A stretch of DNA of 58,969 nt from an uncultured Christensenella sp. (GCA_910586035.1 CAJUHT010000010.1:1-58969); one strand, 5' to 3'. Numbered from the stretch's first letter, positions 25,940 to 34,718 are shown. The notes: generated by a model not told the origin, from the letters alone. Program-made: numbers and translations.

Positions 25940-27220
25940 TCAGTCGAGCGTAATGCAGGCGTCGCGCTCCGCGCCTACGGAAACGTACTTTATTTTGCAG
26001 TTGCAAAGCTTTTCCAAAAGGCGGATATAGTCTAACGCCTCCTTGGGCAAATCTTCCGCCGTGCGGCACTTGGAAGTATCGCAGTGCCAGCCCTTAACCT
26101 TTTCGAACACGGGTTTGCAATCGTCAAGCACGTCGGTGAAAGGGAACTCGTCTATAATCTTGCCGTCAAGCTCGTAATGGGTGCAAATTTCAATCTCTTC
26201 GTACCCGTCCAAAATATCGAGCTTGGTAAGCGCGATTTCGTCCGCGCCCTGGCACATTATGCCGTAACGCGAAGCTACTACGTCGAAAGGTCCCACCCTT
26301 CTCGGTCTGCCCGTAGCCGCACCGTACTCGCCGCCGAGCTCGCGCAGTTTATCCGCCTTTTTGCCGAAGTACTCGCAGGTGAAAGGTCCCGCGCCGACGC
26401 AACTCGAATACGCCTTCATAATACCAATCGAGTTGTCAATCTTCAAGTTGGGCACGCCCGCGCCGATGGGCGCGTACGCGGCTATTGTAGACGACGAGGA
26501 AGTATAGGGCACTATGCCGTAATCTATGTCGCGCAGGGCGCCGAGCTGGGCTTCGAACATAATTTTCTTGCCGTCTTTGTGCGCTTGGTTGAGGTATATT
26601 CCCGTATCGATTATGTAATCGCGCAGGGGCTTGCCGTACATTTCGAAGTACTCGACCATATCGTCCACCTTTACGGGGTCGAAGCCGTACGCTTTAATAG
26701 TCATATTTTTCCAGGCGACTATATCGGGCAGGCGCTTGTATAACAGCGAGAGGTTTAAAAGCTCGCCCATACGGAAAGCCTTTTTCATATACTTGTCCGC
26801 ATACACGGGCGCAATGCCGCGGCGGGTAGAGCCGTAGGGCTTGCCCGTAGCCTTTGTCAGCCTGTCCTCCTCCATTATGTCCTGCAATACGTTGTAGGGC
26901 ATAGTTATTATAGCCTTGTCGCTTATTTTCAAATTTTCGGGCGTTATCTTTATGCCCGCGGCGCGCAGTTTATCCATTTCCCCGCAGAGGTGCTTGATGT
27001 CTATTACCATACCGCATCCCAAAACGTTTACTACGTCCTCGCGCAAAATACCCGAGGGAAGCAGATTTAAAATAAACTTGCCCTTGTCATTGATAACCGT
27101 GTGCCCCGCGTTGTTACCGCCCTGATAGCGGCAAACGACGTCGAAATCGCGCGAAAGAAGGTCAACCATTCTTCCCTTGCCTTCGTCGCCCCAATTGATA
27201 CCGCAAATACTAGTCAACAT
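25940..27220 (-). CDS. purA: Adenylosuccinate synthetase
   Basis: Joins IMP and aspartate with GTP in AMP synthesis. It has 426 residues. The N-terminus SICGINWGDEGKGRMVDLL holds the P-loop-like WGDEGKG, and GGNNAGHTV carries the catalytic His. GSTRRGIAPVYADK and the C-terminal region of the GTP site are recognisable. The ATG at 27220 follows GAGGTG. A near-consensus promoter at 27254-27282 is overlapped by the terminator of the divergently oriented upstream gene cluster. Confidence 0.97.
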   Translation of the reverse strand: MLTSICGINWGDEGKGRMVDLLSRDFDVVCRYQGGNNAGHTVINDKGKFILNLLPSGILREDVVNVLGCGMVIDIKHLCGEMDKLRAAGIKITPENLKISDKAIITMPYNVLQDIMEEDRLTKATGKPYGSTRRGIAPVYADKYMKKAFRMGELLNLSLLYKRLPDIVAWKNMTIKAYGFDPVKVDDMVEYFEMYGKPLRDYIIDTGIYLNQAHKDGKKIMFEAQLGALRDIDYGIVPYTSSSSTIAAYAPIGAGVPNLKIDNSIGIMKAYSSCVGAGPFTCEYFGKKADKLRELGGEYGAATGRPRRVGPFDVVASRYGIMCQGADEIALTKLDILDGYEEIEICTHYELDGKIIDEFPFTDVLDDCKPVFEKVKGWHCDTSKCRTAEDLPKEALDYIRLLEKLCNCKIKYVSVGAERDACITLD

Positions 27221-27253
27221 TACCGTTCACCTCGTAAACAAAATTACCCTATT

Positions 27254-27282
27254 ATTATAAGATAAAAGGCGTGTTTAGTCAA
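27254..27282 (-). promoter_or_regulatory. Sigma-A promoter of purA
   Basis: Minus strand TTGACT (27282-27277), 17-bp spacer, TATAAT (27259-27254). Its -35 box lies immediately after the U-tract of the preceding terminator. Confidence 0.75.
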
Positions 27283-27285
27283 GTT

Positions 27286-27317
27286 AAAAATGCGGCGCAT
27301 AAGCGTTGCGCCGCATT
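27286..27317 (-). terminator. Terminator of the DUF6442-XRE-DUF805 operon
   Basis: Perfect 11-bp arms AATGCGGCGCA (27289-27299) and TGCGCCGCATT (27307-27317). On the minus strand TTTTT follows. Confidence 0.88.
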
Positions 27318-27321
27318 AAAT

Positions 27322-27693
27322 TTAAATGACGTATTTGTTTGCCACTCCCCGCCGCGTTACAAGGTAAATGTACCAGATATAACCTATAACGGGAAGAAAG
27401 AGCACGAATATAAAATACCCGCTTCTGCCTATGTCGTGCATACGCCTTATAATCAAGTTGATTGACGGCAACAGCTCCACAAGGCAAAACAGCGAAAACA
27501 GCAAAATCATAATTACGCTGAAATTGTTGATTTGCGGCGTAAAACAAGTAAGGCTTATAATTAACAGCGCAAGCAAAATAACCATTATTATGGCGTTGCC
27601 CAGCACGCCCCACCAGAACTCGCCGCGGGAAGAATATCCCTTATAGTCGAAAGCCCTTTTCCAAAACAATACAAATCCGTTTTTAAGGTTCAT
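27322..27693 (-). CDS. DUF805 inner-membrane protein
   Basis: A 123-residue integral membrane protein of the DUF805 family, starting MNLKNGFVLFWKRAFDYKGY. It has the family's F-x-GRxxRxEFWW-like element (YSSRGEFWWGVL), two to three hydrophobic segments and IIRRMHDIGRSGYF. The function of the family is unknown. A TTG at 27729 would overlap the XRE gene and add 12 residues; the ATG at 27693 matches the family start, though neither has a clear ribosome site. It is third in a three-gene operon with an XRE regulator and a DUF6442-like membrane protein. Confidence 0.85.
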   Translation of the reverse strand: MNLKNGFVLFWKRAFDYKGYSSRGEFWWGVLGNAIIMVILLALLIISLTCFTPQINNFSVIMILLFSLFCLVELLPSINLIIRRMHDIGRSGYFIFVLFLPVIGYIWYIYLVTRRGVANKYVI

Positions 27694-27718
27694 AAGTACA
27701 GTATGCGCCGTTTGGTTT

Positions 27719-27940
27719 TTAATTTTCAAAATAAAACAATTCTTCGAATTTTTTGTTTAAGGCTATGCACAGTATTAGCGCAAGCTTGGCGGTTGGATTG
27801 AATTGCCCCGTTTCTATGCTGGACACAGTATTTCGTGAAACGCCCACCATTTCGGCAAGCTCCCCCTGCGAAAGCCCCGCCTCCGTCCGCGCCTGTTTAA
27901 GCCTGTTTTTAAATTGCAGTTTAGGCGTGCCGTCTTTCAT
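27719..27940 (-). CDS. XRE-family transcriptional regulator
   Basis: A 73-residue helix-turn-helix protein. LKQARTEAGLSQGELAEMVGVSRNTVSSIETGQ is a complete Cro/CI-type HTH, and the C-terminal NKKFEELFYFEN is typical of small clostridial XRE proteins. Its ATG directly abuts the stop of the upstream membrane gene (TAAATG), so it is coupled. It may regulate its own operon, perhaps through the direct repeats at 28333-28376. Confidence 0.88.
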   Translation of the reverse strand: MKDGTPKLQFKNRLKQARTEAGLSQGELAEMVGVSRNTVSSIETGQFNPTAKLALILCIALNKKFEELFYFEN

Positions 27941-28321
27941 TTAAATAACCCCGCAGAGCTGTAATATCCAATAGACTATAAAAACCGCGCAAGCGAATAG
28001 ACACACCGCACCGCAAGCAAGAAACAACGGTTTACGCTTTGTAAACTTTATGCCGCAATACAGCCCCATCGTCCCAGACATACCCGTATAAACAATCATA
28101 AGTTCGGCGGAAAGCTTACCCATAACCGACGAAACAAGCATTATAACGCAGGTTAATATAAACCCGATACTGTAAGCTATCTGTATAGCGTTTTTATATA
28201 TCTGCTTTTCCCTTTCGTCGCCGTTTTTGTTTTCGTTTCGGCTTGCCGCCAATATATCCTCGCGCGTAGGTTGCTCCGCTTTCCCCTCACGCGCATCAAA
28301 GTCTTTGTTTTCCTCTTCCAT
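27941..28321 (-). CDS. DUF6442-like membrane protein
   Basis: 126 residues from ATG 28321, which follows GGAGAGAGG. The charged N-terminal half contains TREDILAASRNENKNGDERE, typical of the DUF6442 family (call from memory, moderate). Three hydrophobic segments follow (about 45-65, 71-88 and 100-122). Starts further upstream (to 28372) lack a ribosome site. It is the first gene of the operon with the XRE and DUF805 genes. Its role is unknown; such trios recur in clostridia and are often self-regulated. Confidence 0.75.
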   Translation of the reverse strand: MEEENKDFDAREGKAEQPTREDILAASRNENKNGDEREKQIYKNAIQIAYSIGFILTCVIMLVSSVMGKLSAELMIVYTGMSGTMGLYCGIKFTKRKPLFLACGAVCLFACAVFIVYWILQLCGVI

Positions 28322-28332
28322 AACCTCTCTCC

Positions 28333-28376
28333 TTGCCAAGTTTTCTTTGCAATCACATAATATCATTGCCAAGTTT
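28333..28376. repeat. Direct repeat TTGCCAAGTTT upstream of the DUF6442 operon
   Basis: Two exact 11-bp copies at 28333-28343 and 28366-28376 with a 33-bp period (about three helical turns), in the 5' leader or promoter of the minus-strand operon. Possible binding sites for the operon's XRE regulator. Confidence 0.5.
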
Positions 28377-28450
28377 ACTTGTTAATGATTTGAGAAAAAT
28401 TTATTTGAAAAAAATTTTATTCTTACGCAAAAAGAACAACCCGCAAAGCT

Positions 28451-28479
28451 TTGACTAACAAAATAAATAGTTGTAATAT
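28451..28479 (+). promoter_or_regulatory. Sigma-A promoter of the ArsB/NhaD-type permease
   Basis: TTGACT (28451-28456), 17-bp spacer, TAATAT (28474-28479). Confidence 0.6.
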
Positions 28480-28508
28480 TATGTAAAAATTAAAAGGAAA
28501 TAAGCGAT

Positions 28509-29816
28509 ATGCTTGCGCCGATTATTATAGCCGTAGCGGTGTGCGCGGCAATGATAGCCTCCGTGCTGTTTTTCCCAAAACTTAAAATTGGCAAGCTGAA
28601 ATTGAATACGTATTGGCTGATAACGCTTATAGGGGCGGCAGCCGTTTTTTTAAGTTCGCCCACAAACGTAAAAACCGTATGGTCCGCGCTTATTGCCGAC
28701 AGCGACGTAAACCCCTTAAAGATACTCGTGCTGTTTTTATCTATGACGGCGCTGTCGGTATTCCTTGACGAAGCGGGATTTTTCGGCAAATTGGCGAATA
28801 TGGCGCTCGCCAAAAGCAGAGCGGGGCAAAAGGGCTTGTTTTTCAGCCTGTACGCGCTTGTTTCCGTACTGACGGTATTCACCTCCAACGACGTAATAAT
28901 ACTGTCGTTCACCCCGTTTATCTGCTATTTTGCAAAAAACGCAAAAATCAGCCCCCTGCCCTACCTCGCCTCGGAATTCGTTGCCGCCAACACTTGGAGC
29001 ATTGCGCTTATAATAGGCAACCCCACCAATATATACCTCGCCTCCTCTGCGGGAATAGATTTTGCTCAGTACCTTAAATACAGCATATTCCCCGCCGTTT
29101 TCGGCGGCGGCACCGCGCTTGCCGCACTGTATTTGACGTTCCGCAAAAAATTGAAAGAGCCGCTCTCCTGCGGGACGGAAGAATTTAAAATAAAGGATAA
29201 GTTTCTGCTTATCGTCGGTATAGTCCACCTTGCCGTTGCCACCGTGTTGCTTGCCGTAGGTCCTTATATAGGGTTGCAGATGTGGTTAGCCGCGCTTGCC
29301 GCGGCGGCGAGCCTTATTATAATCACTTTGATTTACGCCGCCGTCCGCAGAAAAAAACCGCGCGAGCTCGGCGCAAGTTTAAAGCGCACCCCGTACCAAA
29401 TTATACCCTTCGTGCTCTCTATGTTCGTAATCGTAATAGTGCTCGACGACGTGGGCGTAACCGCGGCGATAGGCAAATTTTTGGGCGCAGACTTGCAAAT
29501 ACTAAAATACGGAACGCTTTCGTTCTTATCCGCAAACCTTGTAAACAACATACCTATGAGCGTGCTGTTTTCCTCCGTATTGGAGCGGAGCGGCGTAGCG
29601 AGTATTCCCGCGCTGTTCGCCTGCATAATAGGCTCCAATATAGGCGCGTATCTCACGCCGATTGGCGCGCTTGCGGGAATTATGTGGAGTTCTATAATAA
29701 ACAAGCACGGCGTAAAATTCGGCTATGCCGATTTTTTGAAGATTGGCGCGCTTATTTCCGTGCCCGCGCTGTTTGCCGCGCTGGGCGGGCTGTGGCTTGC
29801 CGTTACAATATTTTAA
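28509..29816 (+). CDS. ArsB/NhaD-superfamily ion permease
   Basis: A 435-residue membrane transporter with about 11-12 hydrophobic segments. Repeated half-motifs IGNPTNIYLASSAG (about residue 170) and IGSNIGAYLTPIGALAGIMW (about 375) are the paired re-entrant signature of the ion-transporter superfamily that includes ArsB arsenite permease, NhaD Na+/H+ antiporters and SLC13 carriers. No ars genes adjoin it, so arsenite is not implied; the substrate is unknown. The ribosome site is AAAAGGA. The gene has its own promoter and terminator, so it is monocistronic. Confidence 0.85.
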   Translation: MLAPIIIAVAVCAAMIASVLFFPKLKIGKLKLNTYWLITLIGAAAVFLSSPTNVKTVWSALIADSDVNPLKILVLFLSMTALSVFLDEAGFFGKLANMALAKSRAGQKGLFFSLYALVSVLTVFTSNDVIILSFTPFICYFAKNAKISPLPYLASEFVAANTWSIALIIGNPTNIYLASSAGIDFAQYLKYSIFPAVFGGGTALAALYLTFRKKLKEPLSCGTEEFKIKDKFLLIVGIVHLAVATVLLAVGPYIGLQMWLAALAAAASLIIITLIYAAVRRKKPRELGASLKRTPYQIIPFVLSMFVIVIVLDDVGVTAAIGKFLGADLQILKYGTLSFLSANLVNNIPMSVLFSSVLERSGVASIPALFACIIGSNIGAYLTPIGALAGIMWSSIINKHGVKFGYADFLKIGALISVPALFAALGGLWLAVTIF

Positions 29817-29832
29817 AAGTTTTAATAAATTA

Positions 29833-29875
29833 AGCGCGCCCCGCGGCACAGTGCCGCGGGGCGCGTTTAATTTTT
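29833..29875. terminator. Bidirectional terminator, 15-bp perfect stem
   Basis: CGCGCCCCGCGGCAC (29835-29849) and its exact complement (29851-29865) with a one-base centre, then TTTAATTTTT. It serves the permease and possibly glnN on the other strand. Confidence 0.88.
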
Positions 29876-29879
29876 ATAA

Positions 29880-31964
29880 TCAGTTGTTTACGCTGTAAAG
29901 CAAATCGAAGTAAGTGGGATAGCACCAATAGTCGCTTGAAGTAAGCGTTTCCATCTTGTCTACGCGCTTTCTCATTTCCTCCATTAAGGGAATTACCTTG
30001 TGCGCCATTGCCTGCGAAGCGGGGCGTACGTCGGCAAGCTTTATGTCCCTCAACTCGCCTTCGAGCCGTGTTGCCAAAGCGCACACCTCGTCGTTGAGCG
30101 TGGCAAGTGCGGTAATGGTTTCCTTTTCGCCACGGCAAGGCAACTCCTCGTTTACCGCCTGCTTTGCGGCTACGTTGGAGCAGAGCGTCGCCACGTAGTC
30201 GGAAACGGCGGGAATAATGTCCCTGCGCGCCATTTCGAGCATTGTAAGCGCCTCTATGTTGATAATCTTGCAGTAATTTTCAAGCTGAATGTCCGCGCGC
30301 GCAATCGCCTCGCCCTTGGTGTATACGCCCTGACGCACAAACACGTCTATATTCTTCTGCTCGAAGCAGACGGGAACGGCGTCCGCGGTGTTCTTGTGGT
30401 TTAACAGCCCGCGGCGTTCGGCTTCGTGTTCCCAATCGGGACCGTAGCCGTCCTCGTTGAAGATTATGCGGTAATGGGCTTTCAACTCCCTTTCGATAAT
30501 CTTGTTTGCCGCCTTTTCCTTATCGGAAGCCTTTTCCAGCTCGTCAGCAAACTGCCCGAACGCGTCGGCGACTATGGTGTTTAAAACTATGTTTGCGTCG
30601 GAAACGTTAGCCTGCGAACCGACCATACGGAACTCGAATTTATTGCCCGTAAACGCGAACGGCGACGTTCTGTTTCTGTCGGTTGCGTCCTTGGGGAAAA
30701 TGGGGCTTTCGGGCACGCCTATGCTGCCCTTTTCCGCCTTTACGGGCACGTAGTTTTCACCCTTTACAATGGCGTTTACAAGCGCGCCGAGCTGGTCGCC
30801 CAAATAAACGGATATAATTGCGGGAGGCGCCTCGTTTGCGCCGAGCCTGTGGTCGTTGCCCGCCGAAGCTACGGAAGCGCGCAGTATGCCCTGATAATCG
30901 TCCACCGCCTTTATTACCGCCGCTAAAACAAGCTTGAACAGCGTGTTCTCTTCGGGGCAGTCGCCGGGGTTTAATAAATTAAAACCGTCGTCGGTAGACA
31001 CAGACCAATTGTTGTGCTTGCCGCTGCCGTTTATCCCCTCGAAAGGTTTTTCGTGAAGAAGACAGGCAAGATGATGCCTCTGCGCCACCTTTTTCATAAT
31101 TTCCATAGTCAGCATATTGGTGTCTACGGCAATGTTGGCTGTGCCGAATACGGGCGCCATTTCGTGCTGGGCGGGCGCAACCTCGTTGTGCTTGGTCTTG
31201 GAAAGCACGCCGTAGGACCACAACTCGTTGTCCAAATCGCGCATAAACTCAACTATGCGGGGTTTAAGCACGCCGTAGTAATGGTCTTCAAGTTCCTGCC
31301 CGCGGGATACGGGCGCACCGAAAAGCGTTCTGCCGCACAGGCGCAAGTCCTTTCTCCGCATATACTGCTCTTCGTCCACAAGGAAGTACTCCTGTTCGGG
31401 ACCGACCGTAGTGTAAACCTTTTTGCACTTTCTGCCGAACAGCGCCAAAATGCGCTTTGCCTGTTTGTCTATGGCGTTCATAGAGCGCAACAAAGGCGAT
31501 TTTTTATCGAGAGTTTCACCCGTGTAGGATACGAATACGGTGGGTATGTACAGCGTACCCTCCTTTACGAACGCGGGCGAAGTGGGGTCCCACGCGGTGT
31601 AACCGCGCGCCATATAGGTAACGCGGGAGCCGCCCGAAGGAAAGCTGGAAGCGTCCGCCTCGCCTACGGTTAAGCTTTTGCCCGTAAGCCGCATAATAAC
31701 GCCGTCGCCCTCAGGCTCTATAAAGCTGTCGTGCTTTTCCGCCGTTAAACCCGTAAGCGGCTGAAACCAATGCGTGTAGTGGGTTGCGCCCTTGGAAACA
31801 GCCCACTTTTTCATTGCAGAAGCAACCGTGCCCGCAATGGAAGTATCCAGCGGTTTGCCCGCGTCTATGGTTGCGCGCAACGCCTTGTACACCTCGCTGG
31901 GCAAAGTTTCTTTCTGCACTTTGTCGTTGAATACGTTTTCGCCGAACTTATCGGGTAAAATCAT
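29880..31964 (-). CDS. glnN: Glutamine synthetase type III
   Basis: A 694-residue GSIII enzyme making glutamine from glutamate and ammonia. The N-terminal GSIII-specific region has FGENVFNDKVQKETLP. The catalytic core has THYTHWFQPLTG, GPEQEYFLVD, EVAPAQHEMAP, GSGKHNNWS, NDHRLGANEAPPA and the C-terminal NRTSPFAFTGNKFE. The length is normal for GSIII, much longer than GSI. The ATG follows GAGAGGG. It has a consensus promoter about 110 nt upstream and a leader with two GC hairpins; no known glutamine riboswitch consensus is visible. GSIII is typical of anaerobic Bacteroidota and clostridia. Confidence 0.97.
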   Translation of the reverse strand: MILPDKFGENVFNDKVQKETLPSEVYKALRATIDAGKPLDTSIAGTVASAMKKWAVSKGATHYTHWFQPLTGLTAEKHDSFIEPEGDGVIMRLTGKSLTVGEADASSFPSGGSRVTYMARGYTAWDPTSPAFVKEGTLYIPTVFVSYTGETLDKKSPLLRSMNAIDKQAKRILALFGRKCKKVYTTVGPEQEYFLVDEEQYMRRKDLRLCGRTLFGAPVSRGQELEDHYYGVLKPRIVEFMRDLDNELWSYGVLSKTKHNEVAPAQHEMAPVFGTANIAVDTNMLTMEIMKKVAQRHHLACLLHEKPFEGINGSGKHNNWSVSTDDGFNLLNPGDCPEENTLFKLVLAAVIKAVDDYQGILRASVASAGNDHRLGANEAPPAIISVYLGDQLGALVNAIVKGENYVPVKAEKGSIGVPESPIFPKDATDRNRTSPFAFTGNKFEFRMVGSQANVSDANIVLNTIVADAFGQFADELEKASDKEKAANKIIERELKAHYRIIFNEDGYGPDWEHEAERRGLLNHKNTADAVPVCFEQKNIDVFVRQGVYTKGEAIARADIQLENYCKIINIEALTMLEMARRDIIPAVSDYVATLCSNVAAKQAVNEELPCRGEKETITALATLNDEVCALATRLEGELRDIKLADVRPASQAMAHKVIPLMEEMRKRVDKMETLTSSDYWCYPTYFDLLYSVNN

Positions 31965-32078
31965 AAAGCCCTCTCTTGCGCAACTTAACGCCTGAGCCGC
32001 GCGGGCTTTTCAACCGACCCGAGCCGCGCAAAACGCAGTTTTGCCTGCTTAATTATTTGTTTTTTATAATATACTTAA

Positions 32079-32107
32079 ATTATATTTAATTTAACCGCCG
32101 TTGTCAA
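32079..32107 (-). promoter_or_regulatory. Consensus sigma-A promoter of glnN
   Basis: Minus strand TTGACA (32107-32102), 17-bp spacer, TATAAT (32084-32079). The leader of about 110 nt contains GCAAAAC-N3-GTTTTGC (32028-32044) and the word GAGCCGCGC twice (at 31994 and 32021). Confidence 0.85.
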
Positions 32108-32151
32108 CGATTACAACCCACACAACTTTTTATGTTTGGCATAAGCATAAA

Positions 32152-33459
32152 TTATATTTCTTCGCCGTCGTCGAAGCGCGCAGGCTTTATAAGGTGGCTG
32201 TTTTTAATGTCGTTGGTCATTTCCGTGGGGTCTTCCGCAATAATTCCACGCTGAACGGCGGCATAGCCGTGCTTCTTTCTTATCGCGTCAACGCACCTTT
32301 CCGCCCGCTCGCGCTTGGCGTAGTCGCCCGCCGTTTCGTCGAACGTAAGTTGCGATTTGCCGCAATCGAACCCCGACACGGTAACGCCGAGGGCGCGCAC
32401 TGCAAAGGGCGGCTTGAATTTTTCTTTAAACAGATTGAAAGCGTGCTCGGCGATTTCCTCGCAAAGGCAGGTGTGCCGCACCTTTCTTTGCGCCTGTTCG
32501 CTGTTTAAAGAGCTGTCGCGCACCCATAAATGCACCGTGTCGGCAAGCCCCAAATCCGCCTCCCTCAGCCGCGCCGCAACGCTTTCCGAAAGAACGAACA
32601 GCACCCGCTTTACTCCGTTGTAGTCGGTTAAATCCTTGGGGCAGGTCGTGGAGTTGCCAATCGACTTCAATTCCCTGTCGTCCCCCAATTGGCGCACGGG
32701 GGAAGCGTCCTCGCCGCGGGCGTATGTTAAAAGCGTGCTTCCGAACTTGCCCAAAGCCTTAAATATCCTGCCGTCGTCCGCCGCGGCAAGCTTGCCAATC
32801 GTGTTATAGCCCATAGCGCAAAGCTTGGCTTCGGTTGCGCCGCCCACCATAAGCAAGTCCCTTACGGGCAACCCGAATATTACGTTTTTGTAATTTAAAT
32901 ATGATATGACCGAAGTGCCGTCGGGCTTTTTCAAATCGGAGCCGAGCTTTGCGTAAACCTTGTTGAACGAAACGCCAACGGACACGGTTACGCCAAGCTC
33001 GCTTTTTACCTCGTTGCGTATAGTGTCGCCGATAAACCGCAGATATCCGTCGGTGAAATGCCTTTCCTCACCCTCGCCAACGTACTTTTCCCCGCCGTAT
33101 TCAGGGAAGATTTTAGTAGAGCGCGTAACGTCCAGCCAGCATTCGTCTATGCCGTAGCCCTCTATAAGGTCGGTATAGCGCGCGTAAATCGCCTTTACCT
33201 TGCGAGAGTACGCCATATATTCCTTGAAGTGCGGGCGCACGACGATTAAAGCGGGGCACTTGCGCCGCGCCTGCCATACGGTGTCGCCCGTCTTTATGCC
33301 CGTCTTTTTCGCCTCCTCGCTCTTGGCGAGCACAATGCCGCGCCTCTCCTCCTCGTTGCCGCAAACGGCTACGGGCTTGCCCGCAAGTTCGGGGTTTAAT
33401 ATTTTTTCTACCGAAGCGTAAAAATTATTTAAATCAGAGTGCAGTACAATTCGCTCCAT
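32152..33459 (-). CDS. dinB: DNA polymerase IV (Y family)
   Basis: A 435-residue translesion polymerase. The N-terminal HSDLNNFYASVE carries the first catalytic Asp. The second site reads YGIDECWLDVT, with D and E intact where many Pol IV have SIDEAYLD. The thumb and little-finger domains follow, with FGKFGSTLLTYARGED and KSIGNSTTCPKDL. No obvious clamp-binding QLxLF-type peptide is visible at the C-terminus. No Shine-Dalgarno precedes ATG 33459. It mediates error-prone bypass of lesions. Confidence 0.93.
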   Translation of the reverse strand: MERIVLHSDLNNFYASVEKILNPELAGKPVAVCGNEEERRGIVLAKSEEAKKTGIKTGDTVWQARRKCPALIVVRPHFKEYMAYSRKVKAIYARYTDLIEGYGIDECWLDVTRSTKIFPEYGGEKYVGEGEERHFTDGYLRFIGDTIRNEVKSELGVTVSVGVSFNKVYAKLGSDLKKPDGTSVISYLNYKNVIFGLPVRDLLMVGGATEAKLCAMGYNTIGKLAAADDGRIFKALGKFGSTLLTYARGEDASPVRQLGDDRELKSIGNSTTCPKDLTDYNGVKRVLFVLSESVAARLREADLGLADTVHLWVRDSSLNSEQAQRKVRHTCLCEEIAEHAFNLFKEKFKPPFAVRALGVTVSGFDCGKSQLTFDETAGDYAKRERAERCVDAIRKKHGYAAVQRGIIAEDPTEMTNDIKNSHLIKPARFDDGEEI

Positions 33460-33512
33460 ACGCTATAATTATACCACAACCTTCGGCTTGTTACAACGCA
33501 AGCGCGGCAAAA

Positions 33513-33543
33513 AATAATTTGGGAAAGTTTATTCCAAATTATT
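33513..33543. promoter_or_regulatory. Operator-like 31-bp dyad at the ferritin promoter
   Basis: Perfect 10-bp arms AATAATTTGG (33513-33522) and CCAAATTATT (33534-33543) with an 11-nt centre. The right arm overlaps the first bases of the ferritin -35 box, as expected for a repressor site. It does not match the Fur or PerR consensus. Confidence 0.6.
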
Positions 33544-33570
33544 GTAATTTTTCCGACAAAGGCTTATAAT
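33542..33570 (+). promoter_or_regulatory. Sigma-A promoter of ferritin
   Basis: TTGTAA (33542-33547), 17-bp spacer, TATAAT (33565-33570), with the ATG at 33598. Confidence 0.8.
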
Positions 33571-33597
33571 TAAGCAGATAAAACCACGGAGGAATTT

Positions 33598-34116
33598 ATG
33601 CTTAACAAAAAAATTGCAGAACTTATAAACGAGCAGGTGAACAAGGAGTTGTATTCGGGATACCTCTACCTTGACTTTGCAAACTATTACGAGGCGGAGG
33701 GCTTAGACGGCTTTGCGCATTGGTATCAGATTCAGGCGCAGGAAGAGCGCGACCACGCTATGATGTTCAGAAGATACCTTATAGACAACGGTTTCCGCGT
33801 AACGTTTAACGCAATAGCAAAGCCCGACAAAGTATTTAAAACGCATAACGACCCGCTTAAATTCGGCTTAGAGCACGAGCAGTACGTAACTTCGCTTATA
33901 AACGAAATATACGCGGAGGCGTTTGCCATTAAAGATTTTAAAACTATGCAGTTTTTAGATTGGTTTATAAAAGAGCAGGGCGAAGAGGAAAAAAACGCCG
34001 AAGATATGCTTAGAAAGTACGAGCTGTACGGACACGATGCAAAGGGGCTGTATGCGTTAAATCAGGAACTTGCCGCAAGGGTTTATACTCCCTCCGCTAC
34101 GGGACCCGCAATGTAA
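33598..34116 (+). CDS. ftnA: Non-heme ferritin
   Basis: A 172-residue iron-storage protein forming a 24-mer. The four-helix bundle starts LNKKIAELINEQVNKELYSG. Ferroxidase residues are visible: E17 of NKELYSGY, E50 and H53 of QEERDHAM, and E94, E127 and Q126-type residues of KEQGEEEKNAEDML. It uses a strong GGAGGA ribosome site. A dyad overlaps its promoter, suggesting iron- or stress-responsive repression, and it is monocistronic with its own terminator. Confidence 0.95.
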   Translation: MLNKKIAELINEQVNKELYSGYLYLDFANYYEAEGLDGFAHWYQIQAQEERDHAMMFRRYLIDNGFRVTFNAIAKPDKVFKTHNDPLKFGLEHEQYVTSLINEIYAEAFAIKDFKTMQFLDWFIKEQGEEEKNAEDMLRKYELYGHDAKGLYALNQELAARVYTPSATGPAM

Positions 34117-34140
34117 ATTTAATATTTTGTTTAATTGTTT

Positions 34141-34176
34141 GCCCGCCGCTTGCACAAGCGGCGGGCGTTTTGTTTT
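34141..34176 (+). terminator. Terminator after ferritin
   Basis: GCCCGCCGCTTG (34141-34152) and exact complement (34155-34166), then GTTTTGTTTT. Confidence 0.9.
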
Positions 34177-34186
34177 AAAGTAATTA

Positions 34187-34399
34187 TTATTTTTCACAAA
34201 TACCAAACAAATAGTCCGCCTTAACGCCGAAAAACTTTGTTATTTGCTTAACTACGTCCAATTTAGGCTCTGCATTGCCGAGTTCCCAATCGGAAATAGA
34301 CCAAACGGTGGTATTAAAAATTTCGGCAAGCTGTTTTTGCGTTAAATTTCTTTCCAACCGCAATATTCTAAGTCTTTTTCCAAAACAATTATTTTCCAT
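34187..34399 (-). CDS. XRE-family transcriptional regulator
   Basis: A 70-residue Cro/CI-type HTH protein: LRILRLERNLTQKQLAEIFN, then SISDWELG, and a KADYLFGICEK tail typical of clostridial XRE proteins. Upstream lies the AT-rich repeat island, and no partner gene adjoins it. It is a solitary regulator of unknown target with base composition lower in GC than its neighbours, which suggests it was acquired with the island. Confidence 0.85.
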   Translation of the reverse strand: MENNCFGKRLRILRLERNLTQKQLAEIFNTTVWSISDWELGNAEPKLDVVKQITKFFGVKADYLFGICEK

Positions 34400-34540
34400 A
34401 ACTTAACTCCTTGATTTTTATCTTTTGTATAAGGCAGTATAATCAAATAAAACACAAAAATCTTGACTTATCTGTGGCACAGATATAAATTTTTTCGAAT
34501 GTTTAATTTGAACATATTTTATTCAATTGGAACATATAGC

Positions 34541-34718
34541 ACACCCTTCACTTGCTCTCCCCCTTTTGTAATAAGGGGGAGAGTGGCGCCATTGGCGACG
34601 AGAGGGGGATAAGGTGATATATTACCATATGTAAAGTAAAAGTTTAGTATTTGAATAATTCAAATTATTTAATAAGGTAAAAATACATAACTTAAATAAG
34701 GTATAAAAATACACATCC
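34541..34718. repeat. Repeat module A, copy 1
   Basis: Begins ACACCCTT and contains the stem CTCTCCCCC / GGGGGAGAG, the small hairpin CGCC-ATT-GGCG, then an AT-rich part with ATTACCATATGTAAAG, and ends ACACATCC. It is about 93 percent identical by eye to copy 2. Confidence 0.85.

Noticed and set aside
28509..29816. Calling the permease ArsB
   Set aside because: Only superfamily motifs are shared and no ars genes adjoin it, so the substrate is left open.
31965..32078. Riboswitch in the glnN leader
   Set aside because: The hairpins and a duplicated GAGCCGCGC are present, but none of the known glutamine or other aptamer cores I can recall is visible.
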